A stretch of DNA of 55,811 bases. Source: Thoreauomyces humboldtii (taxonomy: Eukaryota; Chytridiomycota; Chytridiomycetes; Spizellomycetales; Powellomycetaceae). The notes below the pieces were generated by a model. The model was not told the DNA's origin, did no database searches, and saw only the letters and a list, made by a program, of their open reading frames with translations. Position 1 is the stretch's first letter. Each line of letters begins with the position of its first letter. Below, piece after piece: positions 10,183 through 21,811 of this stretch. The stretch covers positions 1-55,811 of the forward strand of contig JADGJA010000051.1 in the NCBI GenBank assembly GCA_027596035.1. Reading direction: 5' to 3'. The position numbers and the translations under genes were made by a program.

Positions 10183-13100
10183 TCAGAAAGCCGTGTTAGT
10201 GAGCCCACGACACTGCAGGCTAAACTGCTTGACCACGCCTCTGAACCGCACGATCTGTCGTATCCTACAAGGATCACGAAAGAGAGCAGGTAAACATTGT
10301 GAGTAGCAAGATTCCGGCAAAATCGACCGCGGCGTAAAAGCGCTTACCCTATGACATTCTTTACAAAGGCCTCCTTCTGCTCTCTCTCGACCCTCGCACT
10401 GGGAAACCCTTCCATCGCCAAGCACCCCACAAGAGCGCACTTTGTCAGCTCCGTGTATCGTACACTCATCTTGAAGAGAACGTCCACGAACCCCTCTTCC
10501 AAGCTCCTCGGCTGTCGGCCCCCGATCGCGGCAACGAGCTCTCTGACCAGATCCGCCCCGCATCGCGCGACGACGTATCTGGTCAGGACGACGAGAGCCG
10601 AATCGTCGTGGTCGGTAGACAGGAAAGCGAGGAGGAAGGAGAGGATCGAAGTGATGGCGGTGCGTTCGCTCATACCGAGACCGCGAAGGAGGAGGCGCGA
10701 GAGGAGAGCGTCGATGGTAGCCTGCGGGAGAGACAGCAGGGACCAAGGGCAGTATGTCGCGTACTGCAAGGTATACAAGTCAGTATGGAAAGAGAGGAAA
10801 GGAAATCCACCTTAGTGTCAAGAACCTTTGTCAACATCTCGAAAAAGGCCTGCACAAGATCGGGTACATCGTCCAAATCATGCCGATCTACAAACTGTAG
10901 AGTCACCCCCATGATGCCTTCGAGGAGTGCACTCAACCCCGTCTTTACACCTTCCTCCGCTTTCTTGACGGAGCCGTCTCCATGAGCACATGCGATCGCC
11001 GTTGCTACGGTCAAGACGACGGGCATCTGGTGCTTGGCATATGTGTCCACAAGCAGCGAAACGAGAGGCGCCAGGTCCGCGGAAAAGATAGGCAGCGTAT
11101 TCCGGAGGGTCTCGATGATGAACTGACAGAGGGCTCGCATCACCTGAGCGTCGCCACCATAGATATCGCACGTGCGTCGTGTTGTGTTCCAGATCACCCT
11201 TGTGACCTCTTGATTTTGAGTATTTTCTGGAAGGGCTTGTGATGATTGCGCTGCAATGGTACCGGTTGGATCATGATGATCGAGAAGCTCGATCTTGAGC
11301 TCGGGGGCGGAGACACCTTGACAGCAAGATTTCAAGCATTCGAGCTGGTTGGTAACAACCTCTCTGCTGTTGACCGGATCTTGGATGCAGGCGTCAAAGG
11401 CTCGATTGATGTCAAGAATGATTCCGTCCAAGACTACCCATAGTCTTGGCATCGACTGTTGATACGGCATCTGTTGGATGACGTTGGCAACAGCCTTTAC
11501 GAGTTTGCTTTTCTGCTCAGGTGGCAACGTTGGTGCCACACTTGTCCATAGTTGCACAAGCGCATCCACCTCTCCAACCAGCTGACTCCGGCACAGGTCA
11601 CATAACGTCAATAGGGCATCGACAGCAGCCCTTGAGAGCTTCGGAACCTGGACAGCGGCAGTGAGGAATCTTGCCGCACGAGCAAGATGGTCCGGATGCG
11701 TCGCCATCCACTCTCCGTATGACCCGATCAGTAGGCAGACGGTGATATGTAGGCGGGGCGGAAGATGGGCCGTAACGCTGAGCCTTCCAAGAAATTCAGG
11801 TCCAATGATCCCATCCAGTGGATCCAGGTCATCGGTGAGCACCGCGTCACTCATGCTTTTAACCGCGAACACAGTGGCCTCTAGTGGATGCCAAGGTGCA
11901 GCGCTGGTCTCGAAGTCATTCAGCTGCCTAGCGGCGAGCGGAATCAGGTATGCAAGCATCTCGTCCCGAAGGACGTAGGCGCAGCTCAGGATCATGTCGC
12001 TTGTCTCTCGGCGATACATCGTAAACCGATCCCGCGTGTCCGTATCCCACGCGTTCCATTCCGCTTCTGGCGGGAAAGTGGATTTCATACGTAGGATCTC
12101 GACCAGTCGGGCAAAGATGGACTTTGCGATCGCAGCTATCGTTGCTGTCTGCTCGCGATCTGGAGCACGAGAGGCCGGAGCTATGTTCACCATGCCGCCG
12201 CCTGGGCTATCCACAGAAGTGCCTTCGGCGTAAAAAATCGGTTTACCAGTAGCTGGGTCGATGTGGAAGTCCGGAGCAACGCTGTCTGCACTGTTGAATA
12301 TCGGGGTGTCCTGCAACTCTTCTTGGAAAAACATCCAAAAAGTCAGAGGCAGCTCTCTGTGATCGAAAAAGCGTCAGTAGTGTCCATGAACAAGACGGAT
12401 GTGACCAGCGCCATGTTTCGTCTTACGATATGGTCTCATCAGCTGCAAAGTGCCCTGGGAATCCAGTACATGCAAGCATCATGTCCAGATAATCCCGTAC
12501 TTCGGGACGAAGCAAGCTGGACATCTTGAACGGGTAGAACGACTCCCCGAACTCTGTCAGAAAGCGGCAGAGATAGCGAGCCACGTGTTCGTCCTGTTCT
12601 GCACAGCAAGGGCCCAGGAGGCATTGGAATTTGAGCTCGACAGTTTGAGAGCGGGAGTGTCACGCACCGGCGATGGCCCGCGTAAACTCTTCCCTAAACC
12701 AGCCCGTTGTGATGAAGGCAAGAAGGTTTTCGGAGAGTGTCGTCGCGTAGGACTTTACACTCGGGTAACTTATAAGCTCAATCAAAACTTCGATGGCCGC
12801 TTCAAAAAGATCCGGCTGGGGAAGGAGCTCCACGGTGTTTGATATCAATCTCCCGAGGGTTCTGGCGGATAGGTTGCATAGGGAAATAGGTTAGCCTAGC
12901 GAACCGCCTTGTGATGTCGCGCGGAGACCTACCCGAGAGGCACGCCGTATTGAACCCAGCTTTGCATGCACCGCAACGCTTTTGTTTTGAGTGCACTCAT
13001 TGCCACCGCGTTCCCTGAGATGTCTAGTACTGCCTGAATCCTTTCCAGAGCCAAAGGTGTACTGCCGCTCACTTGCTCTGTGACTTTAGCTCTATGAGCC

Positions 13101-13922
13101 GCTTAAAAGTAAGTACGATTGGTCACCATACGATGGAAGAGTACGGTCGCGGCTTACAGGCGCGATGGTGAGAGGGATGCTTTGCCAACCTCTTCAGGGA
13201 CTACAATCAGGAACTCTAATAGGATCACTTGCAAAGCTACGCGGGTCTGATCGTCCGGTGCAAGTTGCATGTTTCGGTCTATGGTTTGACAAAACCAGGG
13301 TATAAAGTCGGGCCATTGGTTTGTTTCATCGCGAAGTGCGATTAGAGCCAGCTACGAGATCAGATCAGACATATTCGGTCAGTTTGGTCCAAATCAACCC
13401 AGTAGAGAGGCTAATACGAGTCTTGAGCTCACCGAGACACATATTTTCGTAACTACATATATCGGCGACCCGATGTTCTGCAGGAGACACTGCATCAACT
13501 CGTCACGGAGCTGCAGGACGTGCTCTCCTGACAGTGTATTCCTATCGGACAGCACATTCAGTCAGCGTTTGCAGATATCCGAGGTCCTCATCGAAGCCTC
13601 CGGTACCAGTCTCTTCCTATCTTGAGCTGGAATGTAAGAGCCCCAAAGAAGCGGGAGTTGGGAGCCTCCGCTCGAAGCAGCTGACTAGCGAGGCCCCAAG
13701 CCGATGGCAGCTTCTGAATCTCCTGGAGCCACCGCTGAGCGGCGGTCTGATTTGCTGTAGATGTCGCTGGGTTATAGAGTTGCTCTATTGCCTTTGTCAT
13801 GCATGGTAAAAAGGAGTTGATAAGCCAAGCATGGGTCGCCGGGCTAAACTGGTGCCGCGACTGAAAGTTACCTGCTGCACATCAGCGAATGAAGCCGGAG
13901 GCGCAAAAGCGGTGGTAGCCAT
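10183..13922 (-). CDS. Importin-13/Kap122-like karyopherin, ten exons
   Basis: The gene encodes a nuclear transport receptor of the importin-beta family, about 1,034 residues by my splicing. Human importin-13 (963) and yeast Kap122 (1,081) are similar. Exons on the minus strand are 13922-13872, 13791-13607, 13541-13433, 13350-13158, 13089-12933, 12861-12668, 12598-12427, 12356-10811, 10763-10348 and 10264-10183. All joins are GT-AG and keep phase. The N-terminus carries the importin-type start AIEQLYNPATS, and ALKTKALRCMQSWVQYGVPLG is a typical family segment. FCTGxPGH-like MLACTGFPGHF followed by LPLTFWMFFQEEL is characteristic of the importin-13 branch, as is the block around DRFTMYRRETSD. 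It should be cytoplasmic/nuclear, with Ran-dependent cargo transport inferred from the family. It is divergent from the DCAF4-like gene, with about 200 bp between starts. Confidence 0.85.
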
Positions 13923-14126
13923 CGTAGGCAGGGGTACTGCAGAGGGGTCCCAAGGCTCTATGGGTAATGTTTGCTCTCCCTGAACGGTAATGTCAAACGC
14001 AATTTGCTGTCCAGACTCGGAGACAGGTACCAGTGTTCGGCAAGCTCGGACAACCTGGCGAACTCATCGTACCAGCCTTTCGCTCAAAGTCTCGATTCCT
14101 TGCACGCTCCTTGCAGACCAAAAGAC

Positions 14127-16466
14127 ATGAGCTCAGGTCACCCAAGCGATAGAAGAGGCGGTGGTATCAGAGGTGGAAGAGGAACTAGAGGGAGATCAAA
14201 ACCAGCATCCGCTGGCGCGCAAAATTCCCGCAAACGAGCGCGGTCAGACCGAGGCTACTCCGACGACCAACCGGTCCAGGTTACCCGCACGAACGGCTGG
14301 GGCAATGCGGCCAGCGGCAGCAATGGCGCCCCTACGGTGGATGCTCCTCCCGTGCGCATGGAAATACCGGGCTATTATTTTGTAGGGATAGGTGGCAATG
14401 TGTTTGCATTTCGGGGCTGCGGTCTGACTTGGGTAACCCTGCAGGACGAGGTTAAAAACCGGTACTTCAAGATCGTGGCGGATAGGAATGTCGTCGCTGG
14501 CTCAAGTGATCATTCCGTTCGCGCGCTAAAGGAAAAAAAAGCCGCGGAAGAGAGGCAAAAGGTGGCAGACGGAATCCAAGACAGAAACATACGAGAGGTG
14601 GGGCCGAGGGCTTCTGCGTTGACTATCAAGATCATGGTCGCTGACCTGTGCCTGCCAGCTCACGTCACTCCACCGCAATAGGGCAGAATATGTTCACACC
14701 ACTATGCCATCTCTTTTGCGGGAACGTGAGACTTGCAATGGTTTTAGTCAGCCCAGTAGCCGGCCCGCTAGGTAAAACCCGCGTGATTTGAGGTATCTCT
14801 CTTCGCACGCATCTAATCGATCGACGGCTAGCCGGGCATTGGAAACGATGATGAGGTACCTCCGGCAAAAAGCCACGGTAGTTGATCCTGGCGGCCAGAC
14901 TACCGGAGCGGGCTTTGTAATGAAGAGCGAAGATATCACCGACTTTCAGGTAACTATCTGCGGCACAGGAGGAACCTGCGGCCAGTAAGAACTGCGCTCA
15001 TGTAGCTTTATCCTAGCTTCACCCGCTTGTCAACGAAGGTTGCGTCGGGCGTGCCGACGGAACAATTCGAGTTTTCACCTACCGAACCGGACGCCGAAAA
15101 GATGGCGCTATGTCAATCGTGCAACCCTCAACGCATTGCTTGATTCAGGGAATCGCAAAGGTGGGCTGTGGTTCAATGGACTTCAATCGGCATCTGCTGA
15201 TCCAAACAACTTCGCCAGATTACCTCGGTAAATTACGGGCTTTGTATTCCCGGTGGACCCAGCACGGTGGTGTGAGTGATACATGCGATCCATTGATATC
15301 TTGACATAGCTTCTGAAGCTCTTTGAGGGGCACAGGGCCTCATGCATGGGAAACGGCAATCGTGCAGGCGCCTTATATGCAATGCGTTACTACTCTCCGA
15401 ACTCCGAGCTGGGGATGTTTGCTGATGGTAAGGACTACTTGCTGCCACATGCATGGCCTGTGGACTCATCAGATGGTTAGCGCCTGGCAGAGCCACCTTT
15501 TCTTGGAGTAAGATGAGCATTCATACCAGCGCTGTTGGAGCAATACCAAGCAGCTCAACCGGGGAGTGTTTGATCTCGGGAGGTACAAGGAATCGGCGTC
15601 CCCTCCTGAGGCTTCCGAGAACCTTGTGACTGACACATTTCTGTGGTAGGCTCTAGAGGCAAGGCTATCGTGATCAAAGGCTGGGAGGAACGCAACACGG
15701 AGCGTCAAGCTCAGATACAGCACTGCCTTGTGCCCAACAAGACCGACGTGCTGTCGCAAGCTCTCGATCCATCCGTAAGCACGGCTCGTTGCGTTCCTCT
15801 GTTCTTGTTTAACTGCTTATAGCTGTTCTCATCATAAGGCTACGGGACTCCACAACGGTTGCAGGGATGGTACGATTCACTTTCACGATCTGCGAACTTC
15901 CACGGCGAACCCGCAGCGGTCGTGGGATCACGGGAACGCGGTGTCGGGGTTGAAGCTCCTCTCCGGCGAACGCATAGTGTCTGCGGCTCTTGACGGATCG
16001 GTAGGGTGCTGCACTCAGTCCTCTTCATTGTTGACTAAACTTTTCTCTGATATCTTCACACTCTCCACGACAGATTTACCTTTGGGATTTGCGATCCACT
16101 CACCGCCCCATCATGTCCTTTGAAGGGCAGGTCAATTCACACACCCATACAAAGTTCGCTGTCGACGATGACGAGGCGATTATCGTCGCTCGTGAGTATC
16201 AGATGAGCATTCCCATCGCTCTGCACACTTCACTTTCTAAAACGAAAACGAACATTTCGGTTCTAGCTGGAGAAGACAGATGCATCAGATCGTGGAGTTT
16301 GCGGACTGCGCAGCTTCTTGTCCAAAGACCCCCTCCTGCATCTCTTGACTCGAGGCCAACGGTTGTGCAGTTTGCTCCATCATATGGACTGGAAGGACTC
16401 GACAGGGAGGCAGGGATGCTTTGGGCTGCGTGCGGTAGCGATATTGAGGTGTTTGATGTGGAATAA
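14127..16466 (+). CDS. DCAF4/WDR21-like WD40 protein
   Basis: This is a probable substrate receptor of the CUL4-DDB1 ubiquitin ligase, by family. Exon 1 (14127-14381) encodes an Arg/Gly-rich disordered N-terminus, then IPGYYF. A 63-nt intron (14382-14444) joins it to DEVKNRYFKIVADRN, which rebuilds the DCAF4 signature IPGYYFDxxxNRYFKI. Later exons include SRALETMMRYLRQKATV (from about 14829), a WD segment LVNEGCVGRADGTIRVF near 15030-15090, GCRDGTIHFHDLR near 15860-15900, IYLWDLRSTHRPIMSFEG from about 16075, and a final repeat AGEDRCIRSWSLRTAQLL. The protein ends at the TAA at 16464-16466. Most mid-gene exon borders were not fixed. The first ATG giving the RGG-rich start was chosen, and an in-frame upstream frame to 13971 would lie in the shared promoter. 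Confidence 0.8.
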
Positions 16467-16638
16467 AAGAACATCTATCACTGCCACGTTCCCAATGCGT
16501 GTAGCACATGTCGCTGCCACAACCCAGAAACAAAGCAAAACTGTATTCAGAAAGACGGCTAGGGGTTGAAAAAGGAAGAACAGCTTGGATTGTGGTCAGG
16601 TATATGGTCCGATTTGGCGCAACGTTTCAGGTCGCTGC

Positions 16639-17411
16639 TCATTGTGCCAGTACAGGTCCTCCCGCTCCGTTCCCACCACTAGCGCCGCCTATCCTGTTCT
16701 CGTTCGTGAGGGTCTTGATGAGCTCCTCGAGAGGAGCCAGCTCCTTCTTGTCGATAAGCGCAAACTCCTGGACGAAGAAGACAAAGTGCTTGAAGCTGGT
16801 ATTGAGGTGGGCCTCTTCGCCCAAAGCGACGATCTTTGGAAAGTGAGCGTGGTAGATGTGGGCATAGACTCTGAAGAGGCGCTTGAAGATGTTCTTTACG
16901 ATGCCAGGAAACACCTTGGGGAAGGGAACCCCGATCTTTGAGGGAAAGATGGCTTCGTCGTCGAGCTGAGCTTGCACCCAGGTCATGAGGTAGTCGACGT
17001 ACTCTGGGGCCGAGACCTTGACGGGCTTCTTGAACTGCACGCCGTCGCACCAGTGGTACTCGTACTTTGGTCCCGCAGACATCACGGGACACTCTGACGG
17101 TGTGCAGAACTCTGTGATCGTTCCGTAGAGCATGTTGATTTGGTTGAAAAAATCCACCGTGTTGACGGCCAGCCATTCGTTCTGGTCCTCGCCTTCGGGT
17201 AGGGAGACAGCCAGACGAAGATTGCCGGATCCGAGGGTCGCTTCAGCGTACTTCTTCAGCTGATACTGCTTTGTGCCTTCGGGAATGTTACGTTTTGGTT
17301 TGAACGTCTTGTTCTTTTGGAGCCAGAAGAAAGCAAACAAGTAAGTTGAGATGCCACCAATAAGCTCGATGGACTTGCGGGACTTACCCCCTTCAGACCA
17401 AAGAAACTCAT
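16639..17411 (-). CDS. MOB1: MOB1 kinase activator
   Basis: MOB1 is the coactivator of NDR/LATS-type kinases in the mitotic exit/septation and Hippo-like pathways. Exon 1 (17411-17388) encodes MSFFGLKG. A 74-nt intron leads to exon 2 at 17313 (NKTFKPKRNIPEGTKQYQL) in phase, giving 232 residues, close to the family norm. The zinc-site residues are visible in FCTPSECPVMSAG (two Cys) and later in HIYHAHF (His). The kinase-binding surface GSGNLRLAVSLPEGED is conserved. The open frame extends upstream of the ATG only because the intron lacks a stop in that frame, so the MSFF start is preferred. It converges with the DCAF4-like gene, about 170 bp apart. Confidence 0.95.
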
Positions 17412-17924
17412 GATTGTGGGTGTGCGGACGTATCAGAGGATATGCAACGGACGGTGGTTGCGGTCGTCCGGGATTCCGTGGAGGGGCGGTATGAGCGTTT
17501 AGCGATCGGAGGTACGGTGAGGTGCGGACCGGTTGGACTTCTCTCGAGATGATAACGATATGGTGAGGGCCTGTGCGTAGAGTCTTGAGTGTGTCGAGCA
17601 GGAATGTGAGTCCGTTCTCTGACGTTGTTTTTGCGGTCGAGAGGTGAAAAAACGCGTCAACAAGGACGCGTGAGCGCAGCGCCGCCGCTCTCAACCGAAC
17701 CACCCACCGTATACAAGTACGCCAAAGGCATCGTTAGTGCGTCCGAGACAACGGGCGGCAACGTCCAATCATATTGAGCGGCAAAGGTAGGTATCGGTAT
17801 CCATATGGATGCTCGTCGGTAGTCGTTCGCTGTTGTTGACAAAGATATCTTGCATTTTCCCACGGAAAAGGTTCGACACCGCTGTTAAGCCCGACCTCGT
17901 CCAGTGTCGTCTGGAGTCGAAGAC

Positions 17925-19109
17925 ATGCCCGCAAAGGCGACCGCTGCTCAGCAAACCTGTCATGCGTGGCCCGTGGAGAAGTACTCGCGACTGTACCCCG
18001 AGCCCGGGGCGCAAGCCGACAGCGTTTCCGGCTGGGTCTTCCTTGCCGACAAACCCATCAAAGCCGTCATTATGGAGCCTGCTGCAGGCGCTGCTATGAG
18101 TGCTACATTGCACACGTCCGTCACTGTAGAGCGAGAGGTTCAGCTGGTAACATTTCCGTTCAAAGACACGCACGAGTAAGGTATGGAAGTAAACCCCGGT
18201 TCCTGCCAGGAAAAGCACGATCTGTCGGCAAGATCGCAGCAAGCATCCGCAATTACAGTGCTACAGAAAGACTTGGTTGTCTACTTCCGCTATCAAGCCG
18301 AAAACAGCACCTTGAGACGTTTCCAGCTCAAGTTCGCTTCGATTCGAGATCACCAGTCGTTTGTCGCTGTTTTGTCCCGCTACATTACGGTTCGAGCCCC
18401 GCCAGGACCCAGCTCTCATCCTACGAGCGTAACCAGCTCGCAAGTAGACGTCATGGGATCGGCATCGCAGTCTTTCTCGCAGTTACCATCAGCAGTTGCC
18501 CCATCTGTCGATTTTCCCACGTCTGCGAGGCTTCCCGTTTCGGTTCCGGTACAGAGTAGAACCCCAGTGTCCGCTATAGCAGTGGCCAACGCTATTGCTC
18601 AGAAGCGCCACGGCACATTTCGGGCGTCTGGCGCTGACCCTGAAAGCATCGACATGCCCGGCGGCAGTCCGACAGCAGCCCCATCCATTCATGTCCATGG
18701 GAGTCTCCCCTCCTGTCCGCAAGTCCAACCTAGGTTCAGCTCCACGCAGGAACTCCCCACACAAGTCTTTTCCTCGCAATCATCACCGCAGTCTTACCCG
18801 CAAACTCCCTCCCGGATCCAGGAGCTGTCGGATCAACGCGATATGGCCGCCCCGATAGAACCTGACGAGGGACTCGACGACACCCTGACAACGCTTTCGA
18901 AAGACCGGAACTCGGTGGTGCTCAAGTATCTCTCGGATACAGGTTTGCACAAGCTCCTGCGTAAGGTCATGAGGAGTAGGGACTTTGAGGCATTGATGAG
19001 AAAGACGGATTTCGATGGATTGAGGAAAGAGATGGATGTCTATTACAGAGGGGTCGAAAGAGAAAGGAAGAGAGCAATTGCAGGCGAGGCTGAGAGTGCA
19101 AGCAGTTGA
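17925..19109 (+). CDS. Possible Rec114-like meiotic protein
   Basis: Exon 1 starts at the ATG at 17925 (MPAKATAAQQ) and ends near 18146. A 63-nt intron (18147-18209) joins in phase to exon 2, giving about 373 residues. The N-terminal part (to about residue 140) looks like a folded beta-rich domain ending in STLRRFQLKFASIRDHQSF. A long Ser/Pro/Gln-rich linker follows, then a short helical C-terminus LHKLLRKVMRSRDFEALMRK. That layout (N-terminal PH-like domain, disordered middle, short helical C-terminal motif) matches Rec114, a partner of Mei4 and Mer2 in meiotic double-strand-break formation. The similarity is weak and I offer it only as a lead. A non-specific hypothetical protein is equally possible. 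It shares a 510-bp divergent promoter region with MOB1. Confidence 0.55.
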
Positions 19110-19168
19110 TTGGCGTACGAGGACCTGCATTCTACGTAAGCCGTACGCTGCAAAACGCACACCGCGAA

Positions 19169-21451
19169 CTATATTACAAATGAGACCATTGACACGGTAA
19201 CAGCGGCTGCTATAGCTAAGGCATGCCCTTTTGTATGTTCTCTTGCACCACTTCCGGCGTCTCCAGGCGCCAAAGGTGATCCTCCGGTTGAACTCTTGGG
19301 CTGCACCGTCCATCCGCTATCCCACGTTGCATCCGGCTCCCAGTTTCCAGTTCTCACGTTCACGGTCGCAGCCTGCATCACCGGTGCTCCCCTGTTGTCC
19401 ATCGCCCAAAGCATGTAGTTTCCCGGCGGAGCGATATTCGCGTTTGGAGGGGATTCCACATACATCTTGTCGACTCCCCAGTGGACTATCACCAAGCCAA
19501 CCATCCTCTGATCAACGTTCACAGCGGCTTTGCTGGTGCCGAAACGGATCATGGACACCATCTTGATAGTTTGAGCCGACTGGGATGTAAACGGTAGGAT
19601 GAACTTTTGTCCATACCCAACCGTCGCAAGAACCGACGTGAGGTTGATGTTGAGACGATCCTGAAGGGCAAAGTAGGCCGGGTAGTACCGTTCTAGGCGA
19701 AGCTCATACGGATTGACCTGATCGTTGGCAAAGTCTTGATCGTCGGATCCTCCGAGTACCACGCTCGCGTCCGGGAGGAGGAGCGCTGTCGAGTGGTACT
19801 GTCGGGCAACCGTGGCGGTCGCGCCGAAGAGCCAACGCTTGGAGGAATCGGTTTGGTATGGGTCAAAGAGGATGGCGCGCTTGGGTGGATTTGTTTCTCC
19901 GATTGGAATCCCTGCATTACCGCCTTGATGGCCAATCGAAGAGCCCCCGAAGATTGCTATGGTCCCGTCTGAAAGATATTGATCATTATCAGCCTTGTAC
20001 ACATCGTCACGGATACAAAATATTGCTCTTGTATACCAGGAAGGTTGACAGCCATCGACTGGGCTCGCCCCTCTGGCATCGCTTCGCCAGTCCAAGTCGG
20101 ATTCCCAGTCTCGGGCGCGATTGAATAACACATCTCGCTCGCTTTGCACTGGCTGCAATTACTGCACCATTGCGGGTCCGGACCGTCCGGCGTGGCGCTT
20201 CTTTTCACTCCTCCGCAGACCCACACGGTTGCGGTGTAGTTGTTTGCAGGCGTCAACGGCAACAGAAAGTGCGTGCCTGCAAAAGGAAAACTTCGTGGAT
20301 AGACCCCGTCGTCCGGAAGACTGGGAAGCGCCCACTCGGTGTGGTCGGTGTAGCTGATGATGGATGATCGGTTTCCGGCAAATGCAAACACTTTTGGAGG
20401 CGACGACCAAGGAAGCACTTGGGCCAAAGGGTTCGCGTTGACGGGGAAGGTAAACTGAAGGAGGCTCACATTGGTAGGTGGGTCGACAGCGGTAACGGCG
20501 GATGCAGTATGCAATATCTCGTACGAGGGGCTGTTTGCTCGAGGTTCATTGGGCGAGTATTCCACATGATGTCCGCCGAGAATCATAACGCTGTCGGGAA
20601 TGCAAGCGTCAGGAGATTTTGGGAATCAGAAATGTAAAGGCTTCACGTACTTCTCATCCGGCAAGGTGATGCTGGTGGGGTACCACCGTCCGCTGAACTC
20701 GCTATTGATGTTATCCCAGTTCATTTCCGCAATTTTCTCGTACACGCCGTCCTTGAAAGTCCTTATATCACGGCGACCGTCTCTATCGAAATGCGGCTTC
20801 GTTAAGAAAGTGTTGCTGGCTAGATCACGGAAAAGTGCTCCTTACGTATTGTAAATCACACCATCGTAACTTAGATTCCATTTTTGATCACCCCCGGCAA
20901 CGAGTATCCCGCCATCGGCCATCTGAGCTGCTCCGTTGCCATATGCGTAGCCTTCGTTGGTAGTCAAAGCAGGATACTTGATCATCTCGAACGTTCCAGC
21001 TGCAGTATCATATTGTGCGGTGTCTGTCAAGAATCCGTTGAGATTGGCGTTGGGCTTGTAGTATGGACTTTGGGACGCCCACGCCTGCTGCGTGACGTTG
21101 CCGTCGGATAGAGCATTGGGAACCCCTGAGGGAAATGTAGGACCGAGCCACTCTGCTGGGATTTCGCGAAATCGTTCCGACAGAAGGAGTTTTGAATCGG
21201 GAAGAAGGGACATGTGCGCTAAAGCAGAGTGGAAAAAACGTGAGCATCGCGTATGTGATGTTCCCACGGTCAAACCATTGACACTCACCTGCGACGACGC
21301 CCGAGTTGTCTTCGACGACCTTGAAGCTGTCACCTGATCGCATGGACGTTGTCGCTGTGATGATGCTGCTGGGGGTGTCTGAAAGGAGGCCATTGAGGTT
21401 GTCGGACAGCCTTGCTGCCGTCACCGCGATTGATGCAGCATAGAACCGCAT
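19169..21451 (-). CDS. Glyoxal-oxidase-like copper radical oxidase, GPI-anchored
   Basis: This is a secreted kelch-fold protein of the glyoxal oxidase/galactose oxidase family, in at least five exons. Exon 1 (21451-21289) begins MRFYAASIAV, a short and weak signal peptide. A 70-nt intron (21219-21288) joins in phase to AHMSLLPDSKLLL. Further exons give GRWYPTSITLPDEK, VMILGGHHVEYSPNEPRANS, DGTIAIFGGSS and RQYHSTALLLPDASVVLGGS. The C-terminal domain contains APPGNYMLWAMDNRGAP, and the protein ends with a small-residue patch and a hydrophobic tail (HALAIAAAVTVSMVSFVI), fitting a GPI signal. The family needs a Cys-Tyr pair, a second Tyr, and two His. The Tyr in RWYP and the Tyr-His in RQYHS are present. 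The Cys expected after TN is absent (TNEGYAYGNG), and the second His expected before VNxDQR is replaced (GTSKAAVNVDQR). Oxidase activity is therefore doubtful. Confidence 0.85.
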
Positions 21452-21811
21452 CGAGTTGGAGAGAAAGGAGTTGAGAACTGACTGGCTTGGAGACCACCAG
21501 AGAGCTTATGCTTATATACACGATGATCTTGAATTCTTGGCCGATGACCTACATGTTCCTCCCTGCGCAGCCCTCCTTTCTGAGGGACTTGACGACCGTC
21601 CCACGCCCTGGTGTCTGCATGTCCCTGCTGCGCTGAACGGACCCTTCTGTCGAAAAGAAGGAGAACTCTGGTCCGGCGGCTTCGGACATTTCTTCCCTTC
21701 GATGAGTCACACACAAGTGACAATGTCTTTGCTTCGTTGTACAGTACCTCGGCAAGGACAAGACCCCGGCCGTCTGTACGGACACCGCAGTGTCAACGGT
21801 TTCTCGCAGAC

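Noticed and set aside
16639..17703. A longer MOB1 reading with an extra N-terminus
   Set aside because: The extension reads through a clear 5' splice site (GTAAGT) into the leader. The spliced MSFFGLKG start matches the family.
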